Below, piece by piece: positions 5,519-5,577 of a DNA stretch of 5,577 bases. The translations under genes and the position numbers were made by a program. Location: NCBI GenBank assembly GCA_903864455.1, contig CAIPFW010000005.1, positions 1-5,577 of the forward strand, read 5' to 3'. Each line of letters begins with the position of its first letter. Position 1 is the stretch's first letter. This DNA comes from an uncultured Anaplasmataceae bacterium (GTDB taxonomy: Bacteria > Pseudomonadota > Alphaproteobacteria > Rickettsiales > CAIPFW01). Below the pieces are notes generated by a model. It worked only from the letters and a program-made list of their open reading frames with translations. It had not been told where the DNA came from and made no database searches.

Positions 5519-5548
5519 ATTGTAATATAATTAATTGTTTAATGTCAA
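5519..5548 (-). promoter_or_regulatory. Sigma-70-type promoter of the 617-aa repeat-domain gene
   Basis: On the - strand there is a perfect TTGACA -35 box (5548 down to 5543), an 18-bp spacer and a TACAAT -10 box (5524 down to 5519). Predicted transcription starts near 5512, about 23 nt above the ATG. Spacing and leader length equal those of the 420-residue gene, and the -35/spacer block is a near copy of 3531-3554. Confidence 0.65.
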
Positions 5549-5577
5549 GTGCTTTTGTAATAAACCCATTGCATTTC

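Overview
This is an AT-rich window (GC by eye near 30%) with four main genes: one core metabolic gene on the + strand and three accessory genes on the - strand. The only gene with a secure family assignment is an NAD kinase (nadK), which has the alphaproteobacterial form of the family motifs. The base composition, the alphaproteobacterial nadK and the large repeat-built accessory proteins suggest an intracellular alphaproteobacterium, possibly of the order Rickettsiales. That placement is an inference, not a result.

Layout from left to right. At 1-1122 (- strand) there is a gene for a protein with one predicted membrane segment and a C-terminal region with the layout of a CE-clan cysteine protease or YopJ-type acetyltransferase (His219, Asn240, Gln276, Cys282). 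It stops at an in-frame TAG (169-171), but the same frame stays open for 56 more codons to the window edge. It may therefore be a nonsense-truncated or read-through effector-like gene. At 1123-1342 there is a divergent intergenic region with a good promoter for the - strand gene. At 1343-2158 (+ strand) lies nadK. At 2230-3492 and 3636-5489 (both - strand) lie two related genes of 420 and 617 residues. They are built from a repeated domain of about 125-145 residues that I do not recognise, with charged linkers and small helical modules in different orders.

The two repeat-domain genes look like a duplicated and reshuffled pair. They share the repeat domain, a C-terminal tail motif, about 53 bp of downstream noncoding DNA, and a promoter block with a perfect TTGACA -35 box. 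Inside the 420-residue gene, a 90-bp linker occurs twice with no mismatch although the flanking domains have diverged strongly, which points to recent gene conversion or duplication. All three - strand genes have a TTGACA -35 box 17-18 bp from a -10 box and a short AT-rich leader without a clear Shine-Dalgarno sequence, so they may be expressed similarly as separate units.

The most notable material is the undescribed repeat-domain family and the CE-clan-like gene with its in-frame stop. Both are compatible with host-interaction proteins of an intracellular bacterium, but nothing in the window proves secretion. No tRNA, rRNA, CRISPR array or insertion sequence was seen.
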